This document shows, piece by piece, positions 46,993 through 56,418 of a stretch of 64,000 nt of DNA. Positions within the stretch are counted from its first letter, which is position 1, and every line of letters starts with the position of its first letter. The stretch comes from Chloroflexi bacterium TSY (GTDB taxonomy: Bacteria > Chloroflexota > Anaerolineae > Caldilineales > Caldilineaceae). The notes below the pieces were generated by a model, which saw only the letters and a list, made by a program, of their open reading frames with translations, made no database searches and was not told where the DNA came from. Position numbers and translations under genes: made by a program. Location of the stretch: positions 1 through 64,000 of the forward strand of contig JAHBNG010000038.1 in NCBI GenBank assembly GCA_019217005.1, read 5' to 3'.

Positions 46993-48212
46993 TTATACGC
47001 GAACGAGAGAATGGAGAGGGGGAATAAGGACAAACCATTTTTCTAAACCAGGTAAACGTTGGAAGCGTTGTTCCAAACGGTCCATCTCTTTCTGAGTGAG
47101 TTTGACGCCGGTCTCATAAAGAGTGGAATTCAGGTGAACGAAGGGTTGTAGTTGGTTAAAGCGAAAAGAACGGGCAAAATTGAGAACGGTCTCAAGAGAA
47201 TCGAGAAGAGAACCGTTCCAGTGTTTTTTCAAGATGGCCCCAAACCCGTTCGATGGGGTTGTATTTACTGTGATAAGGAGGGTAGCAGGCGAGCTGAATA
47301 GAGAGACGATAGTGCTCAACAAACTGAGTGAGACGATACATAAACTGAGTCCGACGGGTATGATTTTCGGGACCATTGTCCTGATTGATCACGAGGGTCT
47401 TGACGTGAGGAAAGTGTTCACGTACGCTTTCCCAAAAATCAATCAGGCAGTCGACAATAAAGTCACTAGTCACTTTCGACTGAGTCAAGTAAAGAAAGAG
47501 TTCCTTGGTTGAAGGGAGGTAAATGCCAAAAGGAGTGACTTTCTCGGTCTTCTTATCTTGAAAGTCATGATCGAGCGCTTTGACAACCACTCGACTTATC
47601 CCTTCTCTCGAGAAACGGTCAAGTAAAATCGTCGCTTTGGCATCCCAAGAGAGGCGCAGAACCGTCTCGTCTGCATCCGCTTCTTGATTGATCTGATGAA
47701 TTCTATCAAAGATCGCATCGGTCTCTGGGATCTTTTTTCACTGGTTGACTTTTTTTGACCCGGTTTGAGCCATAGCCTAACTCATTGAGCTTCAAGCGGA
47801 TGGCCTCTTCGCCAGGCAATTCCTCATCTGTGTATCCTTTCTGCTCGATGAGCTGGGTACGCATTTCGGCGGCGGTTAGTCGAGTGTACAATTGGGGGGT
47901 TCGAAAGGTGGGATCGGTCTGGCTGAATTGATCGGCGATTTCAACCATATCGGCCAGTAAAGTGGGGATATGGTCTTCGGCTTTTTTGCGACCACGTCGG
48001 TGGCTTTGGTCGACATAACAGAAGCCGCCTTCTAGTTCTTCCAGGGCTTTGGCTATCGTCGCCCGATTCCAGCCCAACTCTCGTTCTGCTTTCGTCGGAC
48101 TCCCTTCGCATATCGTTTTGACCGTTTGGGCCATGAAGTGCCTTCTTTCGTATCCACTTAACATGGCCTTCGTCTCTTTCAAGACTTCAACCATTTCTGG
48201 CGAGATTGTCAT
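46993..48212 (-). pseudogene. ISAzo13-like transposase, copy B
   Basis: Same protein as the copies at 33790 and 55105. Two frame breaks, both in homopolymers: a run of T near 47735 (VKKDPRDRCDL instead of VKKIPETDAI) and TTTTTT near 47224 (HLEKTLERF instead of HLEKHWNG). Between them the frame is intact through the poly-T where copies A and C break (LIDFWESVREHFPHVKTLV). Confidence 0.85.
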
Positions 48213-48240
48213 TTTTGCTCCTTTTGGAGAGCTAGTTTAA

Positions 48241-49741
48241 CTTTACTTTCTGGTAAAGGCTTGAGTGACAAAGGGCAAACCGAAAGGGGCGGAAAAAAGA
48301 ATCCACCCTGAAAAAACGGGATAAAATGTAAAAATAGTGCTCGGCTAGTTTAAGCAGCGGCATTGAGGCGGCGATGAGCGAGAACGCCTTTAGGGAAATG
48401 GTGTGAAACCGAGGCCTTTTTCCGAAAGTCAGGGTCGAGTTGGTCAGGAGTTGGAAAAAGAGCACTCGAGAGAACGCGGCGCAGCCTGCCGGGAGTGGCT
48501 TGAGGCTCTCGATCCCAGTAGCCAGTCGGTATGGGAGGAAGAGAAGCGGCTAAATGGGAAAGAAGATTGCCAGCCAGCAGCCCCAGTTCAGGTAAGCGGA
48601 AACAAGCCTCATCGGCATGAACAAATTGACGATGTAAGCCAATCATCTGCTTGGAAGCCAAGGGGGGGATGTTCAACAGGCCAGCGTTCCAGGTAGACAA
48701 GATAAATGGTTTCAGGCTGCAAAGTCATAACGGTCGCCAAAACCAAAGGTGTGTTGTAGGCCGGATCCTGAATGACGTAAATCGAGTAGGTACGGTTGGC
48801 TGTATCCACCTTGGTTGTTCTGGGGACGAGATTGTGCCATGCTTGATAGCAAATCAGGCGACCACTATAGAGAAAGCGACCAGACGAGTCCGGAGTTGTA
48901 GCCTCGAGTCGCTTTCCCTTATAGCTGCGAGAGAGCGGACGCACAATATCACCATATTCAGGTGGTCTGCCTTTTTTCTTTGCGTTTGGGGAACTCATTG
49001 CGGCGCACTGTGCAGTTAATCGCTTCCCGCAGGACAAATCGGTCTATGCCGCTTTCTAGCATTTCTCTGATTGTAAACCCGGCATCGACCACCGCCACTT
49101 CGTCTGACTCCAGTGATTTCTTCGTCTCTGTCAGCAGCTTTTTCCGAAACTCACTTTCCTTTGTTCCAACCGTGCATCTCATGATTGCCTTGAGCAGTGG
49201 CACTCGCTTCCCGCCTATCTCCCCCGAGCTTATCATCACTCCAAAGATGAGCGCGGGCAATGCCCGACGAGCCGTTGAGTTATAGAGTCGGTTCACTTTC
49301 CCTTGCAGCTTCGGTCGCCAGAACCCTGTGATATCTATGCTTTTCACTCGGTACCCTTCTAACTTTTTTGCCTCCCATTCCCCTTTCCACTTCTTCTTGC
49401 CACGACCCCAGCAGACTTGTGATATCCCATGATCCATATCGAAAGCTCCACCAGCTTCGCCGGAGCTCCTCATCTTCAAACCCGCTTTCTTTCAATGCGC
49501 TATGGATTGCTCCTCGACTTTTCAGAAACGACCCATTCCGCATTGCCCACATCAGACGCATTACATTTACGTTTGTTCCCATCGGCGTTACTTGCAATAC
49601 ATTCATCAGTACTGCTATAGTTATTTCTGGCGCGGTTAGCATTCCTTCCTCCTTTTTGGGTTCTCTACCTTTAGGATGAACTGCTAACCGCTTTTTGTCA
49701 CATTTCTCACCTCATCTCTTTTCTTTTACCAGAAAGTAAAG
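48241..49741 (-). mobile_element. Nested IS4-superfamily element
   Basis: Perfect 17-bp inverted ends CTTTACTTTCTGGTAAA / TTTACCAGAAAGTAAAG, with TTTAA on both sides as a 5-bp duplication (or GTTTAAC if two fewer end bases are counted). It sits in the upstream part of IS copy B. Removing it recreates the GAGCTAGTTTAACACC seen in the other copies, so it is younger than copy B. Confidence 0.88.
48350..49642 (-). pseudogene. IS4-superfamily transposase with frameshifts
   Basis: About 430 residues if repaired. The signature Y-(2)-R-(3)-E-(6)-K of IS4-type transposases is visible as YLERWPVEHPPLASK, spread over two frames by a run of seven G at 48661-48668 that needs one fewer. Upstream parts carry the first Asp region (SDEVAVVDAGFT) and a basic N-terminus (GFWRPKLQGKVNRLYN). 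Further shifts lie near 48990 and 49380. Exact family (IS4, IS701-like) is uncertain. Confidence 0.72.
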
Positions 49742-49785
49742 TTTAACACCTTCTCGCGTATATTTTATTTTTTGGATTGGCCTTA

Positions 49786-49845
49786 GACACGGATTGATTG
49801 GATTTGCAGGATTTTATCTGTGTCAATCCGTCTCCTATTTTAAAT
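49786..49845 (+). repeat. Intergenic palindrome GACACGGATTG / CAATCCGTCTC
   Basis: An imperfect hairpin of the CACGGATT-type found at several gene junctions here (12688, 35205, 58270). It lies between the two IS elements, with no gene. Confidence 0.4.
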
Positions 49846-49885
49846 TTTTTTCTTGGTTGCACTCATAGTTGTTCAAAAAAAGGCT

Positions 49886-51518
49886 GGGCTGGTTCAGAAA
49901 TAGGTTGACAAAGAAGAGAGTACGTTAACAAGAGAATAGGTTAGAGAAAGAGGCTCCTGTTCAGGCAAAATAAGGGTGTTCAGACCAAAATAGCCAAAAA
50001 GGAGCCTCTAAATGTCAGAGTATCGAACAGACCCCCTATCATTGTCAACCCGAATCGATCTTGCGTTGGAAATGCTCAACCCGAATCGAGAGTGGGGGAG
50101 AGTGAGCGAACTGTCAACGGCGTACAATGTGTCTCGAACGTGGCTCTATAAGTTGAGAGAGCGGTGAAGCGGCGCTGAAAGCGATCTTGTCGCCAGTGAG
50201 TCCAGGACCGCAGCCGAAAAGCCATGTGATCGAAGTGGATGAGACGTTCATCCGACGAACCATAACGGTGTTGCCGATGCTGCGAGGAAGCGTACGAGAT
50301 ATCCAAAGGGGGTTGGGGTTGCTGCTAGGTGTGGAGCGGTCGGTGGGATTCATCCAAGGGACGCTGGCGGAAGTTGGAGAACTGGCATCGGCGTACAATG
50401 AGAGCATGGTGCCGACGCTGCCGGTGTTGGGGGAAGCGGATGAAATTTTCTGTGGCGACCAACCGTGCCTGACGGTGGTGGACGGAGCATCGTTTGCGCT
50501 GTTGAATATCTCAGCAGCCGATGCCCGAGATGAAACAACATGGGGGTTGAAGTTTCTCGAATTGCTCGAGCGAGGCATCACCTTTGATGACTTGGTGACC
50601 GATGGGGCTTTGGGCATTCAGGCAGGAGCCAAGGCAGCGGGGATGAATGCGCCACACTCCTATGACCTCTTTCACCAAATGCAGAATGGCACCAAAATCA
50701 CCCAACGTCTGGAGAGAAATGGACCAGGCCATGACCGACCGTGACGTAGCTTGGCAAGTGTTGGACGAGCAGACTGCTCCTGCACGTCGCCCTGGGCGAC
50801 CACGCAAATGCACAGTGACTCTCGAGGTTGCCGACCAAACGGTGCTGACAGCAGTTGACTTGCACGAGAACTGGACATGGCTTCTCCGAACGGTCCGTCA
50901 GGCACTGGAGCCGATTTCACCGACCGGGCAGCTTGTCAACACAGATGCCGCGCAACAAACCATTCTGGCTGCCACCCAACTTATGATGGAGATGAACCGC
51001 GATGAAATTGCACACTTTGCCACCCAACTGCAGCAGAATCTACCTACATTGCTGGCTCCCCCTCCGCCAGAACCTCTCACCTGAGTACGAAGCCTTCATC
51101 ACACACCTCTGGACTTATCGCCATGACCATCAACTTCCCATTGAACAGCTTTTCCCCTCCCTCATTGCAGCCTATGGCTCTTGCCTTCTGGCATGCACTG
51201 GATCGCTTCCATCGGGCTTCTTCTCTAGCTGAATCCTTTCATGCTTGGCTCAGGCCCTTTCTTGCAATCCATCGCTCTTTGCCCGATTGGTTGGCCGCTC
51301 TTTTACAGCTCTTTTGGAATCATCGCACCTTCTCACGTGGCAAACGCTCCGGTCACTCACCCTTAGAACTGGCTACCGATTCCTATGTCCCTTCTTTGGC
51401 TGACGCCCTTGATGCCATTCTTCAGCCTCAACAGCAACTGGCTCTTTAACCTATTCTCTTTTTAACGTGCCCATTTCAATTTTGTAAACCTAACTCATCC
51501 CTTGTTCTGAACCTGCCC
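49886..51518 (+). mobile_element. IS element with MITE-2-like ends
   Basis: 1633 bp. Ends GGGCTGGTTCAGAAATAGGT and (inverted) GGGCAGGTTCAGAACAAGGG, later TTAGGTTTACAAA, with a perfect 8-bp duplication AAAAGGCT (49878-49885, 51519-51526). The ends share GGTTCAGAA...TAGGTTTACA with MITE-2 (GGGGTGGTTCAGAATTAGGT), and the duplication length is the same. Confidence 0.85.
50012..51449 (+). pseudogene. Transposase of the MITE-2-related IS, frameshifted
   Basis: A HTH start (MSEYRTDPLSLSTRIDLALE, NVSRTWLYKLRER), a DDE-like middle with HVIEVDETFIRR, LTVVDGASFALL and DLFHQMQNGTKI, and a late part with SLAESFHAWLRPFLAIHRSL, where Glu may complete the triad. Breaks: at 50166 (GCGGTGAAG), near 50715 and near 51090-51200. 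About 470 residues if repaired. I do not recognise the family; an HTH-containing DDE transposase with 8-bp duplications. AAAAAGGAGCCTCTAA precedes the ATG. Confidence 0.7.
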
Positions 51519-51635
51519 AAAAGGCTCAACAGGATCTCGGGGCGTTGACACCGCCGAATGATGGACATTCAGAAGCAATTCATTTTTGAAATGACCTAAA
51601 TTGCTGATAAATTACAGAAAGGAGCAGTAAAACTG

Positions 51636-52856
51636 ATGAATTCTTTAACATACAGAGCAAACGAGAACACCATCATCGCGACCAGACGAGGCCGCCTCTA
51701 CCATCCAACCACCATCCTGGGTGCGATGTGGCTGGTCGCTTCTCTCATTCTGTCTAGTTGTCAGCCACTGGCAACCGCGGAAGCATTGGCAGCCGAACCC
51801 TCTAGCGTGACAACAGTAGAGACGAGTGCGGTCCAAAAAGAGAAAATCGAGGCGCAAACGGAGGTAGAGACGACGCGCGGTGAGACAACTGTCAGCGAAA
51901 CAATAGGTGCTGGCGCGCCTGGTTCATACTTGCTGCGCAATCAGCGTTGGGTTGAAGGGTTGCGCACCGACGTGATTGATTTGGAAGATGTGGACGAGGT
52001 CTTTTGGCATGTTTTCTCTAGCTTCCCTAATGAGGTGACGGTTTATCCATCCGAGAACTATTACTACTTTATTCTATACGTCAATGGTCGCCAAATCTGG
52101 GGCAATGTTCGCCTGCCAGCTGGTCGACGGGATCGGGGCGTGTTGTCATTTGGCTACTTCGAGTTCATCGAATTTCCGAGTGGTGGCGAATCTGGACTGT
52201 CGAAATCGAAGTTCTTCACAAGGGCAGATGGTTTGATCATCGACAAAGTGGATCGCTTCACTTATGACGTCAGCTATGACGACAAGACTATACGTTTCAA
52301 TCTACACCAACTCTCCCAGGAAGAACCAGAGCAATTAACGTTGGGAGAGAACGAAATTTTTATCCAGCGTACCTTCGATGAGTCGGGGTACGAATTTTAT
52401 CTGCTCTACAACGAAAAGAGCAATTATTTCTTCTGGGTGCTAAACGAAGAGAGAGAGGCTGGTGACATTTTTACACCCGTCAGCGAGGAGTTGGTCGTTG
52501 GCAAGCGGAGCGGTTTTGCTTTCTGGGTAGACGAAGCCCATGACAACCGCAAAGTGCTGGTGGCCATTCGACGCCTCAGCGTCACCCGCAATGATTACTA
52601 TGATGGCCCCTTTGACCAATTGGCCGACAATTACGCCGATGAAGTGGGCATCTCCGAATATATGCAACGTGCGTTCCCGGCCTTGCGCGGTCGAATCGAC
52701 AAATATGGCTACTACACAGACCGCGAACGTCCCATGCGTGTGGCTCTTTCCACTTACTACACTTATTTTACGATCTCTGATCTGCTGACCTTCATGGAGC
52801 GGGTGCTAGAGGCTGAGGATCCCTATTCTTATATTTCACGACGGGGTGTTGAGTAG
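51636..52856 (+). CDS. Hypothetical lipoprotein
   Basis: 406 residues. A long N-terminal region and membrane helix end in the lipobox ILSSC with Cys42, then a Thr/Glu-rich linker (about 45-90) and a globular part rich in aromatic residues (FWHVFSSFPNEVTVYPSENY, YYYFILYVNGRQIWG). No motif I can assign. The repeated Tyr/Phe beta-strand pattern suggests a beta-sandwich or propeller. Intact; AAAGGAG precedes the start. It precedes, convergently, a small membrane gene and an ABC exporter. Confidence 0.7.
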   Translation: MNSLTYRANENTIIATRRGRLYHPTTILGAMWLVASLILSSCQPLATAEALAAEPSSVTTVETSAVQKEKIEAQTEVETTRGETTVSETIGAGAPGSYLLRNQRWVEGLRTDVIDLEDVDEVFWHVFSSFPNEVTVYPSENYYYFILYVNGRQIWGNVRLPAGRRDRGVLSFGYFEFIEFPSGGESGLSKSKFFTRADGLIIDKVDRFTYDVSYDDKTIRFNLHQLSQEEPEQLTLGENEIFIQRTFDESGYEFYLLYNEKSNYFFWVLNEEREAGDIFTPVSEELVVGKRSGFAFWVDEAHDNRKVLVAIRRLSVTRNDYYDGPFDQLADNYADEVGISEYMQRAFPALRGRIDKYGYYTDRERPMRVALSTYYTYFTISDLLTFMERVLEAEDPYSYISRRGVE

Positions 52857-52925
52857 ATAATATTTCCTGAAGAATTCTTGTTGCTATATAGCCAAATCGT
52901 AGGTCACATTTGCAATATCAACCAG

Positions 52926-53213
52926 TCAAGAGCCTTTTTGCTTTGTCTGACGGTCGTGGCGCATGATCTGCCACAGTTGCAGAACTGCCAATGCCACAAC
53001 CACGATGGTCACTCCCACGATCCAGCGCCAGGTGATCGTCAGATTGTATCCCGCGATGCTGGCCACGATGATGCCAATGATCAAGAAAGCGACGCCATTG
53101 AGGCATCCCACAAAGGACCAAGCCAGGCGGTCGCCTTCGGCTCGTTTTGCGGCAACACTTTGTGAGGGGTCTCTTTTCTGTATGGTTGAGGATTGGTTCT
53201 TTGGGGAATCCAT
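52926..53213 (-). CDS. Small two-helix membrane protein
   Basis: 95 residues, basic N-terminus and C-terminus (MRHDRQTKQKGS), two membrane helices (FVGCLNGVAFLIIGIIVASIAG and WIVGVTIVVVALAVLQLW). Its ATG lies 3 bp after the stop of the ABC exporter gene on the same strand, so the two are co-translated in an operon. It may be an accessory subunit; function unknown. Confidence 0.6.
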   Translation of the reverse strand: MDSPKNQSSTIQKRDPSQSVAAKRAEGDRLAWSFVGCLNGVAFLIIGIIVASIAGYNLTITWRWIVGVTIVVVALAVLQLWQIMRHDRQTKQKGS

Positions 53214-53216
53214 ATA

Positions 53217-55070
53217 TCACCCACTCGCATAGGCTAGCTGACCATTCGAGCTTGGGCTAGTTCCGTTCGTTGAACCAATTGCCACATCCCGGAACTGACG
53301 GGCATAGAGCTGTGCATAGGCGCCGCCCTGAGCGACCAGTTCATCATGTGTGCCGCGTTCGACGATCCGCCCTTCTTCCATCACCAACACCTGATCGGCA
53401 TCGCGAATGGTACTCAAACGGTGGGCGATGACAAAGCTGGTGCGTCCCGCCAAGAGCTTTCGCAGTGCCTCTTGGATCACAAGCTCTGTGCGGGTGTCGA
53501 CGCTGGCGGTGGCCTCGTCCAACACCAGAATGCGCGGATCGGCCAAAATGGCGCGTGCAAAACTGATCAGCTGACGCTGTCCTTGCGACAAGGTGCCGCC
53601 ACGTTCACCCAGCTCGGTCTCATAGCCATCGTTCAAGCCCATGATGAATCCATGTGCCCCAACCGTTTTGGCGGCAGATTCAACTTCCTCGTCCGTGGCG
53701 TCGAGACGACCGTATCGAATGTTCTCCCGAATGTTGCTTGAGAAGAGAAAGTTATCCTGCAAAACTACACCGATCTGACGGCGCAGGCTATCTTGCGTCA
53801 CGGTTCGAACATCTACCTGATCAACCAGCACACGCCCCTTCTTCGCATCGTAAAAACGACTCAGTAGATTGATGACCGTCGTCTTCCCGGCACCGGTGGG
53901 TCCCACAATGGCTACTGTTTGACCTGGCGTGGCTGTCAAGCTGACACCGCGCAATATCGGTTCTGATGGATCGTATTCAAACTCAACATCCTCAAAGACC
54001 ACGCGACCCTGAATCTCTGGTATCTCAGTTGCATTGGGCTGATCCACCAAGGTAACTGGCTCATCGAGCAATTGGAAGATACGTTCTGAACCCGCCAATG
54101 CAGATTGAAGCAACACCCACAATTGTCCAATCTGTTGAATCGGGAAGAAAAAGCGCCGTACAAATTCCAGAAAGCTGACGATGATCCCAACACTGATATC
54201 TCCACTCAAGACCAAAAAACCGCCATACCCCGCGACAATGGTTGTGGCTAATGCATTGAGTGCTTCCATTGCTGGCGAAAAAGCAGAGGAAATACCCACC
54301 GCACCGACATTTGCGTCACGATTGCGCCGATTCAAGTCTCGAAAATGTTGTACATTTTCATCGGAACGATTGAATGCCTGTGCCACTTTAACGCCCGAAA
54401 TGCCTTCTTCCAATTCGGTCGAAACCTTACCCAATGATTCACGGCTTCTCCGAAATGCAACGCGAGCCAGACGAGACAGATAGTTAGAGACCAGCAGCAT
54501 CAGGGGAACGACAGTCAAAGTTGCCAGGGCCAGGCGCCAATCGACAAAAAACATGAAGATGGCAATGACGAGCATTCGAATCAATCCACCCACCAGTTGA
54601 ACGATGCCCTGTCCCAAAAACTGGTTGAGCACATCCACGTCATTGACAAGCCGACTCATCAAATCACCTGCGTCATTCTTGTCAAAATAGCTCAGTGATA
54701 AGCTTTGAATCTTGTCAAAAATCTCCGCCCGCAATTCCGCCATCACTTCTTGACCCGCCAGACCAGTGTAGTAAAACTGTCCCCGAAAGCCAATGTATTG
54801 AAGAATGTAGACACCAACCAGCAACGCAATCATGAGCAACAGACCGCGAAAATCACCAGTCAACACATAATTGTCAACCGTATATCCGACAATCCATGGC
54901 GCCATTGCAAGCGCAATGGCGCTGAAGACCATGGCCCCAAAAGCCAACCATAGCTCACGTTGATAAGCTTTCATGTGAGACCACATGCGAGCAATCACAT
55001 CACGCTGATTTGTAGCCGATTCTCGATCCAACTTTGCAACTCGTTCAAAGCCTTGTTGTGCGAAACTCAT
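53217..55070 (-). CDS. ABC exporter half-transporter (consensus site)
   Basis: 617 residues: six membrane helices (about 1-330) and a nucleotide-binding domain with Walker A GPTGAGKTT, signature LSQGQRQLISFARAIL, Walker B ILVLDEATASVDTRTE with the catalytic Glu, and H-loop IAHRLST. It pairs with the half-transporter at 56419, whose Walker B lacks that Glu, forming a heterodimeric exporter of the TM287/288 type. Such pumps move drugs or lipids outward. Start ATG 55070 follows AGGAACCGCCA, and the IS copy C lies between the two partners. Intact. Confidence 0.9.
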   Translation of the reverse strand: MSFAQQGFERVAKLDRESATNQRDVIARMWSHMKAYQRELWLAFGAMVFSAIALAMAPWIVGYTVDNYVLTGDFRGLLLMIALLVGVYILQYIGFRGQFYYTGLAGQEVMAELRAEIFDKIQSLSLSYFDKNDAGDLMSRLVNDVDVLNQFLGQGIVQLVGGLIRMLVIAIFMFFVDWRLALATLTVVPLMLLVSNYLSRLARVAFRRSRESLGKVSTELEEGISGVKVAQAFNRSDENVQHFRDLNRRNRDANVGAVGISSAFSPAMEALNALATTIVAGYGGFLVLSGDISVGIIVSFLEFVRRFFFPIQQIGQLWVLLQSALAGSERIFQLLDEPVTLVDQPNATEIPEIQGRVVFEDVEFEYDPSEPILRGVSLTATPGQTVAIVGPTGAGKTTVINLLSRFYDAKKGRVLVDQVDVRTVTQDSLRRQIGVVLQDNFLFSSNIRENIRYGRLDATDEEVESAAKTVGAHGFIMGLNDGYETELGERGGTLSQGQRQLISFARAILADPRILVLDEATASVDTRTELVIQEALRKLLAGRTSFVIAHRLSTIRDADQVLVMEEGRIVERGTHDELVAQGGAYAQLYARQFRDVAIGSTNGTSPSSNGQLAYASG

Positions 55071-55085
55071 TGGCGGTTCCTGTTA

Positions 55086-56388
55086 GGCTAAACCAAAAAA
55101 ATAATTATACGCGAACGAGAGAATGGAGAGGGGGAATAAGGACAAACCATTTTTCTAAACCAGGTAAACGTTGGAAGCGTTGTTCCAAACGGTCCATCTC
55201 TTTCTGAGTGAGTTTGACGCCGGTCTCATAAAGAGTGGAATTCAGGTGAACGAAGGGTTGTAGTTGGTTAAAGCGAAAAGAACGGGCAAAATTGAGAACG
55301 GTCTCAAGAGAATCGAGAAGAGAACCGTTCCAGTGTTTTTCAAGATGGCCCCAAACCCGTTCGATGGGGTTGTATTTACTGTGATAAGGAGGGTAGCAGG
55401 CGAGCTGAATAGAGAGACGATAGTGCTCAACAAACTGAGTGAGACGATACATAAACTGAGTCCGACGGGTATGATTTTCGGGACCATTGTCCTGATTGAT
55501 CACGAGGGTCTTGACGTGAGGAAAGTGTTCACGTACGCTTTCCCAAAAAAATCAATCAGGCAGTCGACAATAAAGTCACTAGTCACTTTCGACTGAGTCA
55601 AGTAAAGAAAGAGTTCCTTGGTTGAAGGGAGGTAAATGCCAAAAGGAGTGACTTTCTCGGTCTTCTTATCTTGAAAGTCATGATCGAGCGCTTTGACAAC
55701 CACTCGACTTATCCCTTCTCTCGAGAAACGGTCAAGTAAAATCGTCGCTTTGGCATCCCAAGAGAGGCGCAGAACCGTCTCGTCTGCATCCGCTTCTTGA
55801 TTGATCTGATGAATTCTATCAAAGATCGCATCGGTCTCTGGGATCTTTTTCACTGGTTGACTTTTTTTGACCCGGTTTGAGCCATAGCCTAACTCATTGA
55901 GCTTCAAGCGGATGGCCTCTTCGCCAGGCAATTCCTCATCTGTGTATCCTTTCTGCTCGATGAGCTGGGTACGCATTTCGGCGGCGGTTAGTCGAGTGTA
56001 CAATTGGGGGGTTCGAAAGGTGGGATCGGTCTGGCTGAATTGATCGGCGATTTCAACCATATCGGCCAGTAAAGTGGGGATATGGTCTTCGGCTTTTTTG
56101 CGACCACGTCGGTGGCTTTGGTCGACATAACAGAAGCCGCCTTCTAGTTCTTCCAGGGCTTTGGCTATCGTCGCCCGATTCCAGCCCAACTCTCGTTCTG
56201 CTTTCGTCGGACTCCCTTCGCATATCGTTTTGACCGTTTGGGCCATGAAGTGCCTTCTTTCGTATCCACTTAACATGGCCTTCGTCTCTTTCAAGACTTC
56301 AACCATTTCTGGCGAGATTGTCATTTTTGCTCCTTTTGGAGAGCTAGTTTAACACCTTCTCGCGTATATTTTATTTTTTGGATTGGCC
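55086..56388 (-). mobile_element. ISAzo13-like IS, copy C
   Basis: 1303 bp, ends GGCTAAACCAAAAAAATAAT and TTTTTTGGATTGGCC, flanks TTA (left) and TTT (right). It lies between the two half-transporter genes and separates an operon without breaking either coding region. Confidence 0.88.
55105..56324 (-). pseudogene. ISAzo13-like transposase, copy C (one frameshift)
   Basis: The best copy: open from the start to LIDFFGKAYVNTFLTSRPS near 55500, then a single shift in a run of seven A (55546-55552) where copy B has five and stays in frame with VNREHFPHVKTLVINQDNGP-type text. The C-part continues to VLIPPLHSLVRV. One or two bases fewer in that run would give a complete enzyme. Confidence 0.85.
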
Positions 56389-56418
56389 TTTTGGTAATTG
56401 TTGTTCAATCAGTATCAA

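Larger units (their letters stand above)
46970..49782 (-). mobile_element. ISAzo13-like IS, copy B, carrying a nested IS
   Basis: Ends GGCTAAACCAAAAAAATAAA and ATTTTTTGGATTGGCC, duplication TTA on both sides (46967-46969, 49783-49785). The 1.5-kb element at 48241-49741 is inserted between the IS end and the transposase start, so copy B itself is 1.3 kb. Confidence 0.9.

Noticed and set aside
55540..55560. Programmed frameshift in the ISAzo13-like transposase
   Set aside because: The copies break at different homopolymers and one copy is in frame at this site, so no single conserved slippery site exists.
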